From the NCBI GenBank assembly GCA_026413225.1, contig CM048591.1, positions 6,587,001 through 6,651,000 on the forward strand: DNA of 64,000 nucleotides, written 5' to 3'. The notes beneath the pieces are model-generated. The model had not been told where the DNA came from. It saw only the letters and a program-made list of their open reading frames with translations, and did no database searches. Numbering within the stretch: the stretch's first letter is position 1; each line of letters starts with the position of its first letter. Below are positions 50,701 through 63,100 of the stretch, piece by piece. The position numbers and the translations under genes are program-made. The stretch comes from Otis tarda (Eukaryota > Chordata > Aves > Otidiformes > Otididae).

Positions 50701-53554
50701 CTTGAATGCTATTGTGGGCTGAGATTTCCTAAGCACAAATAAAACCAGATTCAGCAGAACATTCATTAGAAAACTTATCCCAGTTTTAAAAAGAAATTTA
50801 ACCATCAACTACAAAATATGCATTACCTGATTCTCTTGAGGACATAGAGGGGTATTTCTGAGCACCTGTCTAGAAGCAATTTCAGGCCTTGTAACTCAAA
50901 TAAACCCTTCAATTAAGGATATAAATAACTGTAGTCCCCAATACAATTTGATCTCCATACTTCTTGCCCTCCTTTCCGCCATTTTCCTCTGCCTTCTCTT
51001 TCTCCCGAGCATTGTCTTAAACTATCTTGGCTTAGAAGCTTTTTGCATATGTATCTGTTTACATATCTGTAAAGTGCTCATCATACTTAGAGTATAGCAT
51101 ACAAAAACAATAGTAAACTATCCAGATTTCTGTATGCACAGAAAACATGCAGGGCCCACTCCCTCAGTCTCAAATCTACATACATTCCCATGCACGCATA
51201 TGTGTACTTGGAGGCATTAGAAATGCTCCTAAAAACATGCAGGGAAATAAAACTTGTTGCAGAAGCAGCAGATAGAAGAAAGAATGGGAGGGAACTTAAA
51301 GAAGAGAAAAAAATGTGGATATGCATTTCCACAGAGTGCTATGGTGATCCAGCATTAAAGGGGATAGGGCGGTAATACCACCACCTGATGCGACAGCTCA
51401 TAATGAAGTAGGAAAGGTCAGGTTTTGAGTCTCCTGTGCAGGTCGATATATGGCACATTTCTCAGAGACATTACCCTCTGCCACTGGCACCTGGTAATGA
51501 TGTCCTGGGTGATGAGGCACCTGCAATTCAATCCAGGGAACCAGGCGCTCAACCCAATGGCACCCCCAGAGCAGGTCCTGCTTGACAAACTGATAACCTT
51601 CAACCTTCAGGTTTTATCCTCTGCTTAGTTTCAAAGGCAGGGAGGATGTGTCTTTCATGAGACAATTAGCCCATCAGTACGTCTTGAATTTTGTTCACTA
51701 GTTTCTGTACCATTTTCCTTTGAAACACCTGATACGGACTGGTTTTAGAACTGTCCCTCATTTTTTTTTCCTGCAACATGAGCAAATATGAGGTTCAAAA
51801 CAAACTGAGCTGTTTAGAAGTGGATAAAGGAAGGGAGCTTCTGGAAGGACTTCACAACCATCTCTACAGAAACTGAGGCTGGGAATGAAAAATATGTGAG
51901 AAGCTATGAGATTTGACCTGTTGGTTTTTGCCTTCCAGTAAGATCCTACTAGAAAGCATGACATACCCTACCCCCATAAAAAAAAAAAAAAAAAAAAAAA
52001 AAGCAGGAAGCAGAGAAATGAGAGGAGATTCCTTAAACATGGTGAACTAGAGTGTGACTGGCTCAGAAAAGTTTGTAGCTAGATTGACTGGAGCACTGTA
52101 GTGTGAGGAAGACCATCTGCAGAACAGATAAACCCCAGAGGAAATATCCACCAGGCAACAAATACTGAAACTGTGCTTTCATAATGGTTAAAGTTAATGT
52201 AATAAGAAGACTCAGCTGCAGTAACTCATTTGTAACCCTCTGGTGTAGCTGACTGTAGGTCTTACACAAAGCAAAAGATTGGTGATGTCTTATCTCATGC
52301 TGACCACTCCCATCTTTAACCAGCAAACGAAATTTGTGCAATGGCAAAACAGGACACTTTGGCAATGGATTCAGAAAGTTTTCCTCAAGCTATTTAGGAA
52401 TGGTCACTTAGGACATATGCACACTGAATGGCGAGGGAAATTAGCACTGCCACATATTGGATATCCACACCTACACCTGAAACGAACATGTTTCCAATTA
52501 AAAGTGAAAGAGACAATTGTTGAAGTCACTTTGGCAGTGAGAACTCTCCAGCTGCCTCTAGATTCCTGAATAAGTGAAATGTTTGACACAGAAGCATATG
52601 TTTTTGGCAATGTTGTTTAATCCATGTTTTAAAGGGAAAATTGAAATTCTACAAGGTGTGAAAAAAAAAGATCACTGGAACATTTTCTGTTTGGAGTGAC
52701 AGCGACCATGTCACCCTTCTATTCCTGTTCTCTGTAGACTTTCATTTTGCAAGAACTGCCTTACAAATGAACAGATAGGGAAAACACAGAGTAGGCACAT
52801 AGCAAGAGAAAGCAAAGTTAGTTGCAGTCTCATGTAACACAGTTCTGCTCTACAAAGTACTGGGAAGGGCCTTGAAAGAAGAAATGCAATCTGCACTAAA
52901 AAAAAAAAATCAATGAAATCTTTTACAAGATTAAAACACATCTTTAAAAATTTGGTCTTTTTATCAGTTGTTAAAACTGAAGAGGTGGGGTGTGGAGGGG
53001 AAACATACCGTATAAATATAGGCTGAAGAACAGTCACGGTTTACAGGCATCCCACAGCTCTGCCAAGATTCTTATATCTCCTCACCCAGCACCCAAACCT
53101 AGATTATCTCTCACTTTAGCAAACCATGAACTTGGATAGGACCATCTGAGTCATTTAACACTGTCTACCACTATCAAAAGGTAGCCTTTAACAGAGAAAG
53201 GATGTAGAACACTGTGGCTACTGCACATATGCCCATATTGCAATATCACAGGATTTACTTGTGAAAACTTGCAGATATGATATAACTTCCTTTTTAAAAT
53301 GTACCTTCACTTTGTTGAATAGTAAGCATTATTCCATCTCTCAAATATAACATTAATTTTATAGTAATATTTTGATTTCATGCCACAAAAAAACTTCAAC
53401 AAAATATTTTCTCAATTAGCATCCAACAATAACAGGACAAAAGGAAAAAAAAAAAAATACAAAACAAAAGCACACCAAAACTAAAAACTGAGCACACATC
53501 AAGTGTTCCTGCCAAATTCTGCTTAAAATGAAGCTTTTATTCCTCTTCTTTACA
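50701..53554. other. Spacer
   Basis: No gene or clear transposon. A 25-base A tract ends at 52002. Frames up to 108 codons (52711-53037, minus) have no recognisable domain. Confidence 0.5.
51978..52002. repeat. Poly-A tract
   Basis: Uninterrupted run of 25 A residues. There is no recognisable retrocopy upstream of it on the plus strand. Confidence 0.9.
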
Positions 53555-54030
53555 TTCTGTTTCTTAGCCAATCTTTGCCCCATTATAATGTGTTTTCCTT
53601 CCTATTCCATGGCGGCTTAGTTTCTTTAACAGCCTTTTGTGAGAGAATTTCTCAAAAGCTTCTTGAAAGTCCTAATAGATTATGTCAACCAGTTCTCCTT
53701 TATCCAATATTTATTTGACACTTTCAAAGAATTCTAGTAAATTAAAGAGGCTTGATTTTCCTTTACACAACACACATTTCTTTGCCTGTAACATATCATG
53801 CTTATCTAGGATTTTTTATAATCCTACTTTTAATTATCGTTGCAGTCCATTTGCTGAAGTAAGGCTCACTGGTGTGTAATTCCCAGGATCATCCCTAATG
53901 TCTTTTTAAAAGACAGATAAAACATCTCCAGTGGATGATGTTAATGAGAGATTGTACGTTTTTGTTAGCAGCCCAGCCACTCTGTCCTCAACTTCCCTCA
54001 GCATCTGGTATAGGTGGCTTGTTACCCAGA
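53555..54030 (-). mobile_element. Very old CR1/L3-like LINE fragment
   Basis: Read on the minus strand this is a decayed reverse-transcriptase region of an ancient CR1-clade LINE. On the plus strand the recognisable blocks are TGTGAGAGAATTTCTCAAAAG with TTGAAAGTCCTAATAGAT (53640-53680), ACCAGTTCTCCTTTATCCAA (53690-53710), AAGGCTCACTGGTGTGTAAT with TCCCAGGATCATCCC (53861-53895), and CATCTGGTATAGGTGGCTTG near 54003. These correspond to the antisense of the conserved stretch in which the element's text reads '...GGGAATTACAGACC'. The copy is far more diverged than the other CR1s and has no reading frame. Confidence 0.7.
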
Positions 54031-55950
54031 CTGGCACCTAGCCAGGACAGAGGGGTTAACACCTCCACTCATGAGAAAAGTGCTTTGAAATCTTTAACGG
54101 CCAGATGCATCAAGAGCATCAACCTCTATGTACCTGGTGATGTTCAGCTTTTCCAGGAGGACAGAGCCCCATGCTGGGAAAATATCATGGCTTTCATCTG
54201 TGGACTCAAAGGGCAGGATTTTCTTGCAGTTTTATAGACTGCAAAACTGATAGAACCATTTCAGCCATTTGTATACAAATATGCAGCAATTAGAGTGAAT
54301 GAATGAAGCTCATTCCATAATTCCACTGAGCACTATAGCATCATGTAATCAGTTTATTCTACCTGCAACATAAAATTCTACTTAGTTACACAAGAGTACG
54401 TTTTATCAATTATTGATTTATGAACAACTAAGGCTTTCTTCAGTCACCATTTATGCTCTTGGTTTTATCATCTCTGCTGTGCTGAGAGTAGTGTCATACA
54501 GTGGCACAGTCTATACTATTTAAAATTCCACATACTTCAGTAGATTACCCCATTAACCATTATGTTTTCCAGGCTGTATAGATTAAAGTAATTAAACTTG
54601 TCCTCAAAGACCTAGCTCTTTGATTATGGGATCATTCTACCGCCTGCAGCACATTTGAGGTGATTTGCAGTAATATTGTCTTTGGGAATTTAGTGACCAC
54701 ATTACACTGACAGCAGTGAGAGCTGGTAGCCTTCACAAAAAAAAAAAAATCATCTGTGCCCCTTAGAAAATATCTCACAAAGGCATCTTGGGGCAAGGCA
54801 GCAGCATTACGAATGGCTGGATGGCTTTGGGAGACAGGCACTGGTCTGTGTAGCCCCCTAAATGAGGGTTTACTGTTTCAGGCTGTAATGAACTTGCAAC
54901 TGTGTTCTGGCTGGAAGTGACTGAAAGAGGTTTTCAGAAGACTGGCCCATGTGAAACGAGTTGGATAGCATCAGCAGAGAGAACAGGTGCCCATATAATA
55001 CTTAAACCAAAGTGTCTCACTCAACTCTCAGGATAATAATTTCAGCATCAAGGCCAAGGATAAAATGATAATGGTGACTAAAGTGCTTTTCCTTCCTGCA
55101 GAGGTGTCCCTTCAGGTCAAATGAAGGCATGTTGGCCTGAAAATGTGAGGAAACCTGCATATTTTCTGACTATGCTTTATCTTTTCTATGGATAAAAGGG
55201 AGATTTAAGAATGTCAATCCTGCATCTTTCACTGGCATGAAATTTGCTAAAAAATGTGTAAAGGAGGCAAAAAAAATTGATACCTGCAGACAGTCTGCTG
55301 ATGCATTGTGGAGAAATTTTCAAAACCATTCCCTTTAGAAATGATTCATCTTATGTGTCATATATTTTCTCTTTTTCTCTGTACTTTTTCCTTCTTACAA
55401 AGGACTGGAAAACAGGATCCTCGCTGCTTAAAAGTTAATCTACTTTGGCTACCTATTCCTCACCTGCAGTCAATATCTCCCTCTGTGACAACCACAGCTA
55501 TGAATTTATTTATACAGCAGCAGTGCCCAGAGGCCCCAGTAGGGATCAGCATTTCATTTATGAGATGCAGCAAAACATAGCCTTTTCCCACATGACTTTT
55601 TTCCTTAACAAACAAAGGATGAAATAATATAAGTAGTTATTCCCATTTTAGAGATGGAGAACTGAAAAAAAACCAGAGATTAAAAGGCAGATGCAGAAAA
55701 GGATTTAGATGATGTACTGACGGCCATCTGCTCTTGGAATGATCTATATATTTCACAGATTCTTAAATTTTTGACTAAATTTCTCTCAATACATGTATTT
55801 CTGTCATAATATAACCCAAATCTGCAGCTGCCTAGTACCAAAGGCAAAAATCCCCAATGGGATCCAAAACCTAGGTTTTCTCTGCCTAGCTCATCAGTGT
55901 GCCTACTGGATAGAGGTTCTCATAAAATAATCATGGTAAACCTATTTTAA
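54031..55950. other. Spacer, nothing recognised
   Basis: The first 200 bases (to about 54240) adjoin the old LINE and may contain more of it, but I cannot place them. The rest is ordinary AT-rich sequence. Confidence 0.45.
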
Positions 55951-56062
55951 AATCATAGAATCATAGGATGGTTATGGTTGGAAGGGACCCTCAAAGGTCA
56001 TCTAGTCCAACCCCCCTGCAAGGAGCAGGGATATCTTCAATGAGATCAGGTTGCTCAGAGCC
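55951..56062 (-). mobile_element. CR1 LINE 3' end, ~110 bp
   Basis: Antisense CR1 tail: AATCATAGAATCATAGGATG, TTGGAAGGGACCCTCAAAGG, CCCCTGCAAGGAGCAGGGAT and ATCAGGTTGCTCAGAGCC, then an abrupt stop. It contains only 3' UTR sequence and no coding part. Confidence 0.93.
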
Positions 56063-56849
56063 TTCTTACACAAGAACCTAACAGAAACCAGGAACCTGGA
56101 TGATTAATTCAGGGCGATGCTTGGTTTTCCTTTTTTCGTTCCATGATTTTGTATTAAATTCAGAATCTGGACGTGGATGTGGGCTTCTATCCAGGTTCAC
56201 CACTTTAGATGCAAGGTGCAAAGGACAGATGTTAAGTATATTGTTGTCCAGATAAGCCATGAGGAACTGAAATGGTGGGTGTTTGCTTATATCTCTGAAC
56301 ACAGTTCCCCTGGTCCAAACCCTTATTTTTGTTTAAATACTGCCTTGAGAAATACACCTCAAGTATGGGTTGGAAGCAGACAGATAAGATATTACTTTAA
56401 GCACAGTCTGCCTCATTTAGCACTGCTGTCCAACATCATGGTCTAAGCTTACTTGAAATAGGTCACAGATGCTTTGAACTAGTAGAAATAATACTTTAGC
56501 ATACATTCAGAAAGAAATGGTACCAGCTTCAGACAGAAGTTCCTGGAAATGGCATGGCAATAAGACATGTCTCACTGCTCATCTTTTCTTGCTTTTCAAG
56601 CTAAGTTTACAAACTCTGCCAGTTTTAGAAGGTTCCTGAATTTCACACTGACCCTGGCTGTAGCTCTGAACCTCTTGTCTTGCCATAGACCATTATGACA
56701 CTGTCCCTGAGATTCACAAAGGGATGACAGGTAAAACAATAGTTGTAAGCAATTCTACAGTTCATACAAGTGAAGATTATTCCAGTCTAGTCTGTGATAT
56801 ATCTTTAATTTTAGCAGTTATCTGACTCTTGTCTTCTCCAGTGTAAAGA
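56063..56849. other. Spacer between two CR1 insertions
   Basis: Nothing recognised in about 790 bp. Confidence 0.5.
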
Positions 56850-56859
56850 ACAGTCTAAG

Positions 56860-57090
56860 ATGTTACCTATCATAAGAGACAGACAGACCCAGTCTATTAA
56901 TACGTGGCTCCTTGGCTGGTGTCATTGCCACAGTTTTGGGTTTTTAAATAATGGGATGGCCTACACTGCACCAGGCTTCTTGGCATCAGATGGGATTGAA
57001 CTTTCTCAAAGGGGAAAGATGGTCTTTGCTCATGAGCTAGCAGGGCTCATTGACAGAGCTTTAACTAGACTTGATGAGGGAGGGAGATAA
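56860..57090 (+). pseudogene. CR1 ORF1 C-terminal fragment (esterase-like domain)
   Basis: The 76-codon frame contains SINTWLLGWCHCHSFGFLNN (about residues 12-31), GFLASDGIELSQRGK (about 39-53) and HELAGLIDRAL (about 58-68). It resembles the end of the SGNH-hydrolase/esterase domain known in CR1 ORF1. The family's catalytic Asp-x-x-His pair normally appears as DG(I/V)HLS; here it reads DGIELS, so the His is replaced by Glu. A one-base loss in the TTTAACTAG just after RAL removes the normal ORF1 stop and adds eight foreign residues. The N-terminal two thirds is absent. The function is lost. Confidence 0.7.
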
Positions 57091-57213
57091 TATCAGGCTT
57101 GTCCATGACAACCTGTTGGATGACACACCAAGGTTAGAGGGACAGGGTGGTAGTGAGTGCCCTCAGTCTGTTGCTCTGAGACATGCTGGGTACACTGGAG
57201 CACACTGAGGATA

Positions 57214-57361
57214 TATTCAGATTAGATATAAGGAAGAATTCTTTTACAATAAGAGTGGTGAAACACTGGAACAGGTTGCCCGGAGAGGTGGTGGATGCCC
57301 CATCCCTGGAAACCTTCAAGGCCAGGCTGGACAGGGGTCTGAGCAACCTGATCTGGTTGGA
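57214..57361 (+). pseudogene. CR1 ORF2 C-terminal tip
   Basis: FRLDIRKNSFTIRVVKHWNR is followed by [19 protein letters not shown] and RGLSNLIWLE, the standard end of CR1 ORF2. The usual stop after SNLI is mutated (TGG in place of TAG), so the frame reads through to 57452. No catalytic residues are included. Confidence 0.85.
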
Positions 57362-59524
57362 GATGTCACTGCTTCTTGCAGGAAGGTTGGACTGGATGGG
57401 CTTTAAAGGTCCCTTCCAATCTGAACTATTCTATGATTCTATGATAAATTAATCTGTGTTCAAGAATTTCCCAGGTATGAGACTTCAAATACTATAAAAG
57501 AGTCTCTGGTATGGTTAATTCAGGGAAAAATTACTCTTCCCCAGAATTCCTGGGGCTATTCAGGACTATTGACATACCAGAGACATTCCCAGTTCGCAGC
57601 TTAGTTGTTATCAAGCATTCTTGGATGCTAAAATAATTTAGCATTATGGAGAAAAGCCATTTCATGCCACTTGGCCTTGGTGCTAGAAAATAGTTCAAAT
57701 ACTAATATTAATATATTAGTATTGAATAATCATTTGGCTTTGTGAGTTAGGCTTGGAGTGAGACTTTTATTTTTCTCTGTTTCTAAGAAGATCTTTTTTT
57801 TTTTTTTACGTAGCTGTGCATTGTAATGAAGAACAAGATTTATATTGTTTTCTTGTATAAAGAATACCAGTCTCTGAGCTACAGTAAATTTGCATGCTTT
57901 CACTGAAATCCACAGGACCATGATTAAATTTGAACTACCGATTAAATCTTTTGCTCAGTTATCACCCAGGTTCTTAGTGCTTTGCAAGATCAAGCTGTAA
58001 GGGTCTAATCCAATTATTTTTGCCAAAGGAAGGTTGACTTTGACTGTGAGTTTCAGGATGAGTAACTGTGGATCGTGATTTCAGAGTCATTAAAATGAAA
58101 CCCACCTTGTACTGCAATTATGCTGAGAACTTTCAAAAAGACATTTGATAAATGTTGCACTCTTGAGAGGTCCCAGAGTGCTGGTCTTGAACACTGAAGT
58201 GTTTCATCTCACCCCACAACAGATAAAGAACGAGCAGCTGCAACACACACTTTCTGTAAACTACACCAAATTGGCAAACCCCCCTTCTGGGACTCAGAGT
58301 TTTGTTATGACATCACTATGTTTTACTTGAGAGAAAATGTCTCCAAACTGGGTCAGGAAAAAAGGCTCAGAGAATGGTCCATCAGGAGTCACAACTGAGT
58401 CCCAAATGTGTGCAATATACAAATTGATTTTCTGCTTTCACTCTTTAATTTCTTTGTCCTACTCCTTTCCTCCCTTACTTTTTCTCTTTCCTATGAGAGA
58501 GAACTTTAGTATTCTGTTTAATAACAGTCTGGGTTAGTCAGACGAGATAATTTATTTCACAAAACTGCTCTGATCCAGTGACCAAAAAGGAAGCTAACGC
58601 TACATCTTAAACAGCCTAACACAAGTACGAGGTCTTGGAGAGCTAGGAGGAATATGTGCTGTGATTGTCCTTCTCCAAATTGGAAAGTAGAGTCAGCATC
58701 ATAAAGAGAAGCTGAATTTTGTAGGTTTGCTGTGATTTTCTGCTTATGCTCTTTTTTTTTTCCCTGTCTTTTCTCACTCCCCTCTTTTACACGTCTGCCT
58801 CGCTCTCCCTGAAAAGAAACAAATTTGTGACAGCAGCAATCCTGGCCCTTCTCAGTTAAATTCTGCAAGAATGTTTTCTTCTTTTCTATTCCAAAGAACA
58901 TTTATTACTATCTTTAACACAGTGTCTCAGTTTGTTAAAGTACAGTATTCTCTGTAGAGTTTTTTTCTATAGCTGAAGGGGGAATAAAGGATATAGTTAA
59001 AGCCTCACTTAATAGTTTAAATGTTCATGTTTCCAATTTTTCCTTCATCTTGAAATGACTAAGCAGATTAACTCAGTGGTGCTAGACTGGGAGAAGCAGT
59101 GACATTCAATATTGTTCAGAAAAAAAAATTAGAAAGTGTTGCCAGAGCAGGAACCAGACTGCAAGTCGCTTCCCTGGCTGACAAGTGCTCAGTCATTAGG
59201 GTGCATTAAACAAAGTCCATCAGTGCTACTGCCCACACACTGTATCACAACGAGCAGATCTCACACTGTTGTAGACATTCCTGTGAGCAATGTGAGACTG
59301 AAATACCTGTGTCAAAGACTGGATCCACTACAGCCTGGACTGAAGCTGTCCATCCCAGAGACTGCACAAATCTGTAGGCTACTGAATGTATGAAACAAAA
59401 AAGAAGAAAGTTGCAGCTTTTAAAATGTGTTTTAAAGCTTGCCTGATTCCAGGCAATGGCTATCACATTTGAGCTGAGGACAGCTTCAGCTCTGAATTAC
59501 CGTAGACATAAGAGAGAGCTGGAA

Positions 59525-59554
59525 TGTATTACACAATTATGTATTACACAATTA
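59525..59554. repeat. Perfect 15-bp tandem duplication
   Basis: TGTATTACACAATTA occurs twice without a mismatch. Confidence 0.95.
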
Positions 59555-60095
59555 TCCATGGTACAGCACATCTAAAACAGTTATTATGTATGGGACAGCT
59601 GTTGTCCTACTTAAAGTTATGACTCCAAATTCTTGTTGAACTGTAAGAAAAATCTTTGGGATCTACAGAATTAGGCAGAATCTAAGCAGAGGTGTGCAGA
59701 ACTGTACTTACACATACCAAAATTTAGATTTTGGATTAAGAAAATAAGGCTTGCAGTTTCCAGAAAAGATATTACTGATGATCTTCTGAGGGATATTTTA
59801 CTCACTAATCAAAACCACATATACATTAGTAATACAATAGTGTACACGTCTAACAATGGAAGCCTTTCGTGCACTTCAATCATGTTCTTTCAATTTGTGG
59901 CCAAGCAACAGAACACATACCTATACAATCCTTGGATTCCTTTTTAACTCTATGGGCTGGAATCCATCACTTCCCACCATTTTCAAGTGTGAGAATTTGA
60001 AAGGTTTATTCTGATCATTAATCAGCCCCTCCAATTAAGCACAATTACACCCTATAGTGATAGTTATAATTATTGATTGATTAATCTTTCAACTA

Positions 60096-60116
60096 TTAAT
60101 TAAGAATCTTAATTAA
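60096..60116. promoter_or_regulatory. 21-bp AT palindrome with homeodomain cores
   Basis: TTAATTAAGA (60096-60105) and TCTTAATTAA (60107-60116) are exact reverse complements around one A. The surrounding 60061-60116 also contains ATTATTGATTGATTAATC, a PBX/HOX-like word. Regulatory function is inferred only from motif density. Confidence 0.35.
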
Positions 60117-63100
60117 AGGAGTTTTTTCATGTTATTTAAACTGAAACATGAGTAATTATTTTATAATTTACCCAGTATGTGCAAATCTTGCATTAGTTCT
60201 GTTATGTGTTCTCTGTTTCACTGCTGTATTGAAAAAGTCGGATTTAGATTTTCAAAAATAGCTAATATCTCCATCTTTGCACAACAAAGCTGAGACTTTT
60301 TGTTCATACAGATTTTCACAAAGAGTTTAATCTGAAACTGTTCTCACAATAGTAGCTACAAGCTGATCTCATGAGATTAAATAGTTAATTTTAAAAGAGT
60401 AGATTGTATTTGCAGACTCTCATAGATACTTGAATTACTTGTTAGCCTACAAGGTGAATCATAATATGTAAGCTGAAGAGGTATTTTATACTCTGGCATG
60501 GATGTAAGGGCAATTGAAGTTGTATTACATGAAGTATGGTGCAAAGTTCTAGTCCCTAAGCATTTAAAGTCTCTAGGGTATTTATGTTGGCTATCACAAA
60601 CCTGAAGTACAGATGCAGAGAATGGATTCATAAACACAACAGAGAAAGTTTCATCTTCAACAAGATGATGAGGCACTTAGATATACCCATAGGCACAACT
60701 TTTCCTATTTGGAAGAAAATACGTGACAACTACATCGCAAAATTATATAGAGAATAATTTTGAGGACTGCTTATCATTGTTTAATTCAACATTCCACTGT
60801 ATTTCAGTAGACTGAATTCTATATCTCAGTGCTTCAAAAATCATTGTTTCTGGGAGTCTTTTAGTTCAAAACCAGATTTTTTTTTTTCTAACACATATAG
60901 CCTATCTGTTTTATACTGTAGACATAGGGATACAAGGACAAGTTTTTAAAAATCTATTATCAAACTTTTAGGTGTCTACAGCTAAAGTAGCCACTACCTG
61001 TATAGTTACTGGGTAGAAATAAAAAATTCTAGACTGTGATTCATTTCAGGCTTAAATAGATCCTTAAAATGTCAAGCAAATTGTTCTCTCATACAGCTTA
61101 TTTTTCTCTGTTGACTATAAAGGGAGGCAAAGACGACTTGTTCAGCTATATAACTCTAACTTTAAGTAAAATCAACCTCTCCCTGTGTGTGCAACTCTTG
61201 CAGATGCCATTTAAAATTTTAACTTCAGTCTGTGCCAAACACTTTCTATGCTGCAACACACATTCTGATAATATTCATTTTAACAGTTGTTGCATTCAAC
61301 ATATAATGGGATTATTTGTGTGAACATAAATAAGGGTAGAAGAATCATGTTGTTTACTCCAATAATACAACTGAACTTGGTAGAAGAGAGAGTAAAGACA
61401 TATGCACTTTTTATTAGGAAATTAATCAACAAGGGATATTGATTTACAAACTAATAGATTTTGTTAGAATAGATTCTTCTAACTATAAAACTTTCAGACC
61501 AGAGAACGTTATTTTACTTTAAAAGTATCAAAATGAATTGTCCTTTAGTTATGTTTCTGAAAGATTTACCAGTGCAGAGTAAAAAAAAAAATAATATGTA
61601 ATTTCAAGTTAATCCTTTGCCATTTCAAAAAAAAAGAAGCAGAAAAGAAACTCTAAGGAATCAGTTAGTTGCATGTATGGCAGACGCAGTGGATGTACTT
61701 CTGTCTATGAGTAATGGGCTTTGTTGATAGTATACACAAGTAAGCTGGAAATTCTCTAAAGCTCATGACATATTTTGGACAATATATGAACTTAACTGCC
61801 AGACAAGGCTAAAAAATTATGGAACTGTCTGCTTCATAAATTCACTTTTATCAGACCCTGATGCACCTGTCCCAAAATTGGCAGAGAGCAATACAAGAAG
61901 AAACGTTTGCACCAAGAGGATGCTAATCTCTGAGGACTGGCTTGTTTTTCAGATTGCGAGAAATCTTGCTTTTGTTTCTGGGGCTTTTTTGCTTTATTTT
62001 TAACCTAGACTGACATCCACAGATGACTAAAGCAGCACCTTGTCGAGAGAAGCTGTCTAGCTTAAATCACCCTTCGCTCTATATCAGCAGTGGGATGAAA
62101 ACACCACTTGGAATGGGACTTAAAAGCCTGAGATTTTCACTCAAGTCATGATGGTGTCTGTACAAGAGAGATATTCAGGAATGAATATAATTCATATTGT
62201 ATGAAGTGCTGGAAATTACTTCGGGCAGCTTTTCACTGTTTCACTCTTCTGAATCCTCATCAGGAGTCCATTGTAACTAACTAAAACACTCCCCTTTTCT
62301 GTTAATTTTAGCTGGGCTTATACTTGTCCAAAATGTCTGGTATGAGACTTATATTCTGAAACTGCAGAAGTTGTTCAGTCTGCAATAAAGTGGGGACTAA
62401 ATCCTAATATATTTTCTGTATTATTTGACCAACTTCCTCTTAGTTTCATTGAGTTTAGATGAGTAAAAACTCAGCAGTAACCTGTACAATCTCCTTCCCA
62501 TTTCAAATATTGGTGATTTCTTTCTGTCAATAACTATATATAGATACCAGCACCTGCCAGTTAAGAAACCATTTATGAATATAAAATTTGCCTAAGCTAT
62601 AAATAATCTGCTTCCAAAGAGTCTGTGTAAAAATTAAGAATTTGAAAAGATATATCTTACATTGTTTTTTCTTGTTTACCTTCTCTGATTTTAACCATAC
62701 CAAAACATACTGTCCATGCTAATCTGTCAACTAATGAATATTAACAGAGAGCTTTAAACACTTCAAGAATGTATAACTATAATAGACTCTGATTTTTGAA
62801 TTATTACTGGTTCACCTATAGCCTTATCCAAAGCTTAAATTATCTATTCATTTCATATCACTGGGGACAATAAATATTGGCAATCACGAGTTTGGGTGCT
62901 TTTTCTGTCTCATTCAAATTGTACCACAAGGTGAGTTCTCAGCAATGAACTGAATTTCCCTGAAGTTCACAGAGCTTTCGTTATCAGCATCTCTCCCTAG
63001 CACACAGGGCCTCGCGTTGCTCACACAGACAGCACCAAAATGCACTGCAGAGCTTTTAATGCATTCTGAATAGCTCTTGTCATTCAGGATCCTTCATTTC

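Larger units (their letters stand above)
56850..57443 (+). mobile_element. Internally deleted CR1: ORF1 end joined to ORF2 end
   Basis: The left part (about 56850-57208) is the end of CR1 ORF1 plus the spacer after it. The right part (about 57214-57443) is the last ~70 codons of ORF2 with the CR1 3' UTR and terminal TTCTATGATTCTATG. Between them the endonuclease and nearly all of the reverse transcriptase are missing, and the junction lies within 57209-57214 (CACACTGAGGATATATTCAG). Both parts are in the same orientation and in genomic order, so a single element with an internal deletion is the simplest reading. Two nested insertions cannot be excluded. The element is non-coding now. Confidence 0.75.

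Noticed and set aside
51940..52010. Poly-A tract as the tail of a processed pseudogene
   Set aside because: No coding remnant, AATAAA signal or flanking target duplication could be seen upstream.
53005..53030. TATAAATA box as a promoter
   Set aside because: A single TATA word in AT-rich DNA, with no initiator, CpG enrichment or downstream exon, is not enough.
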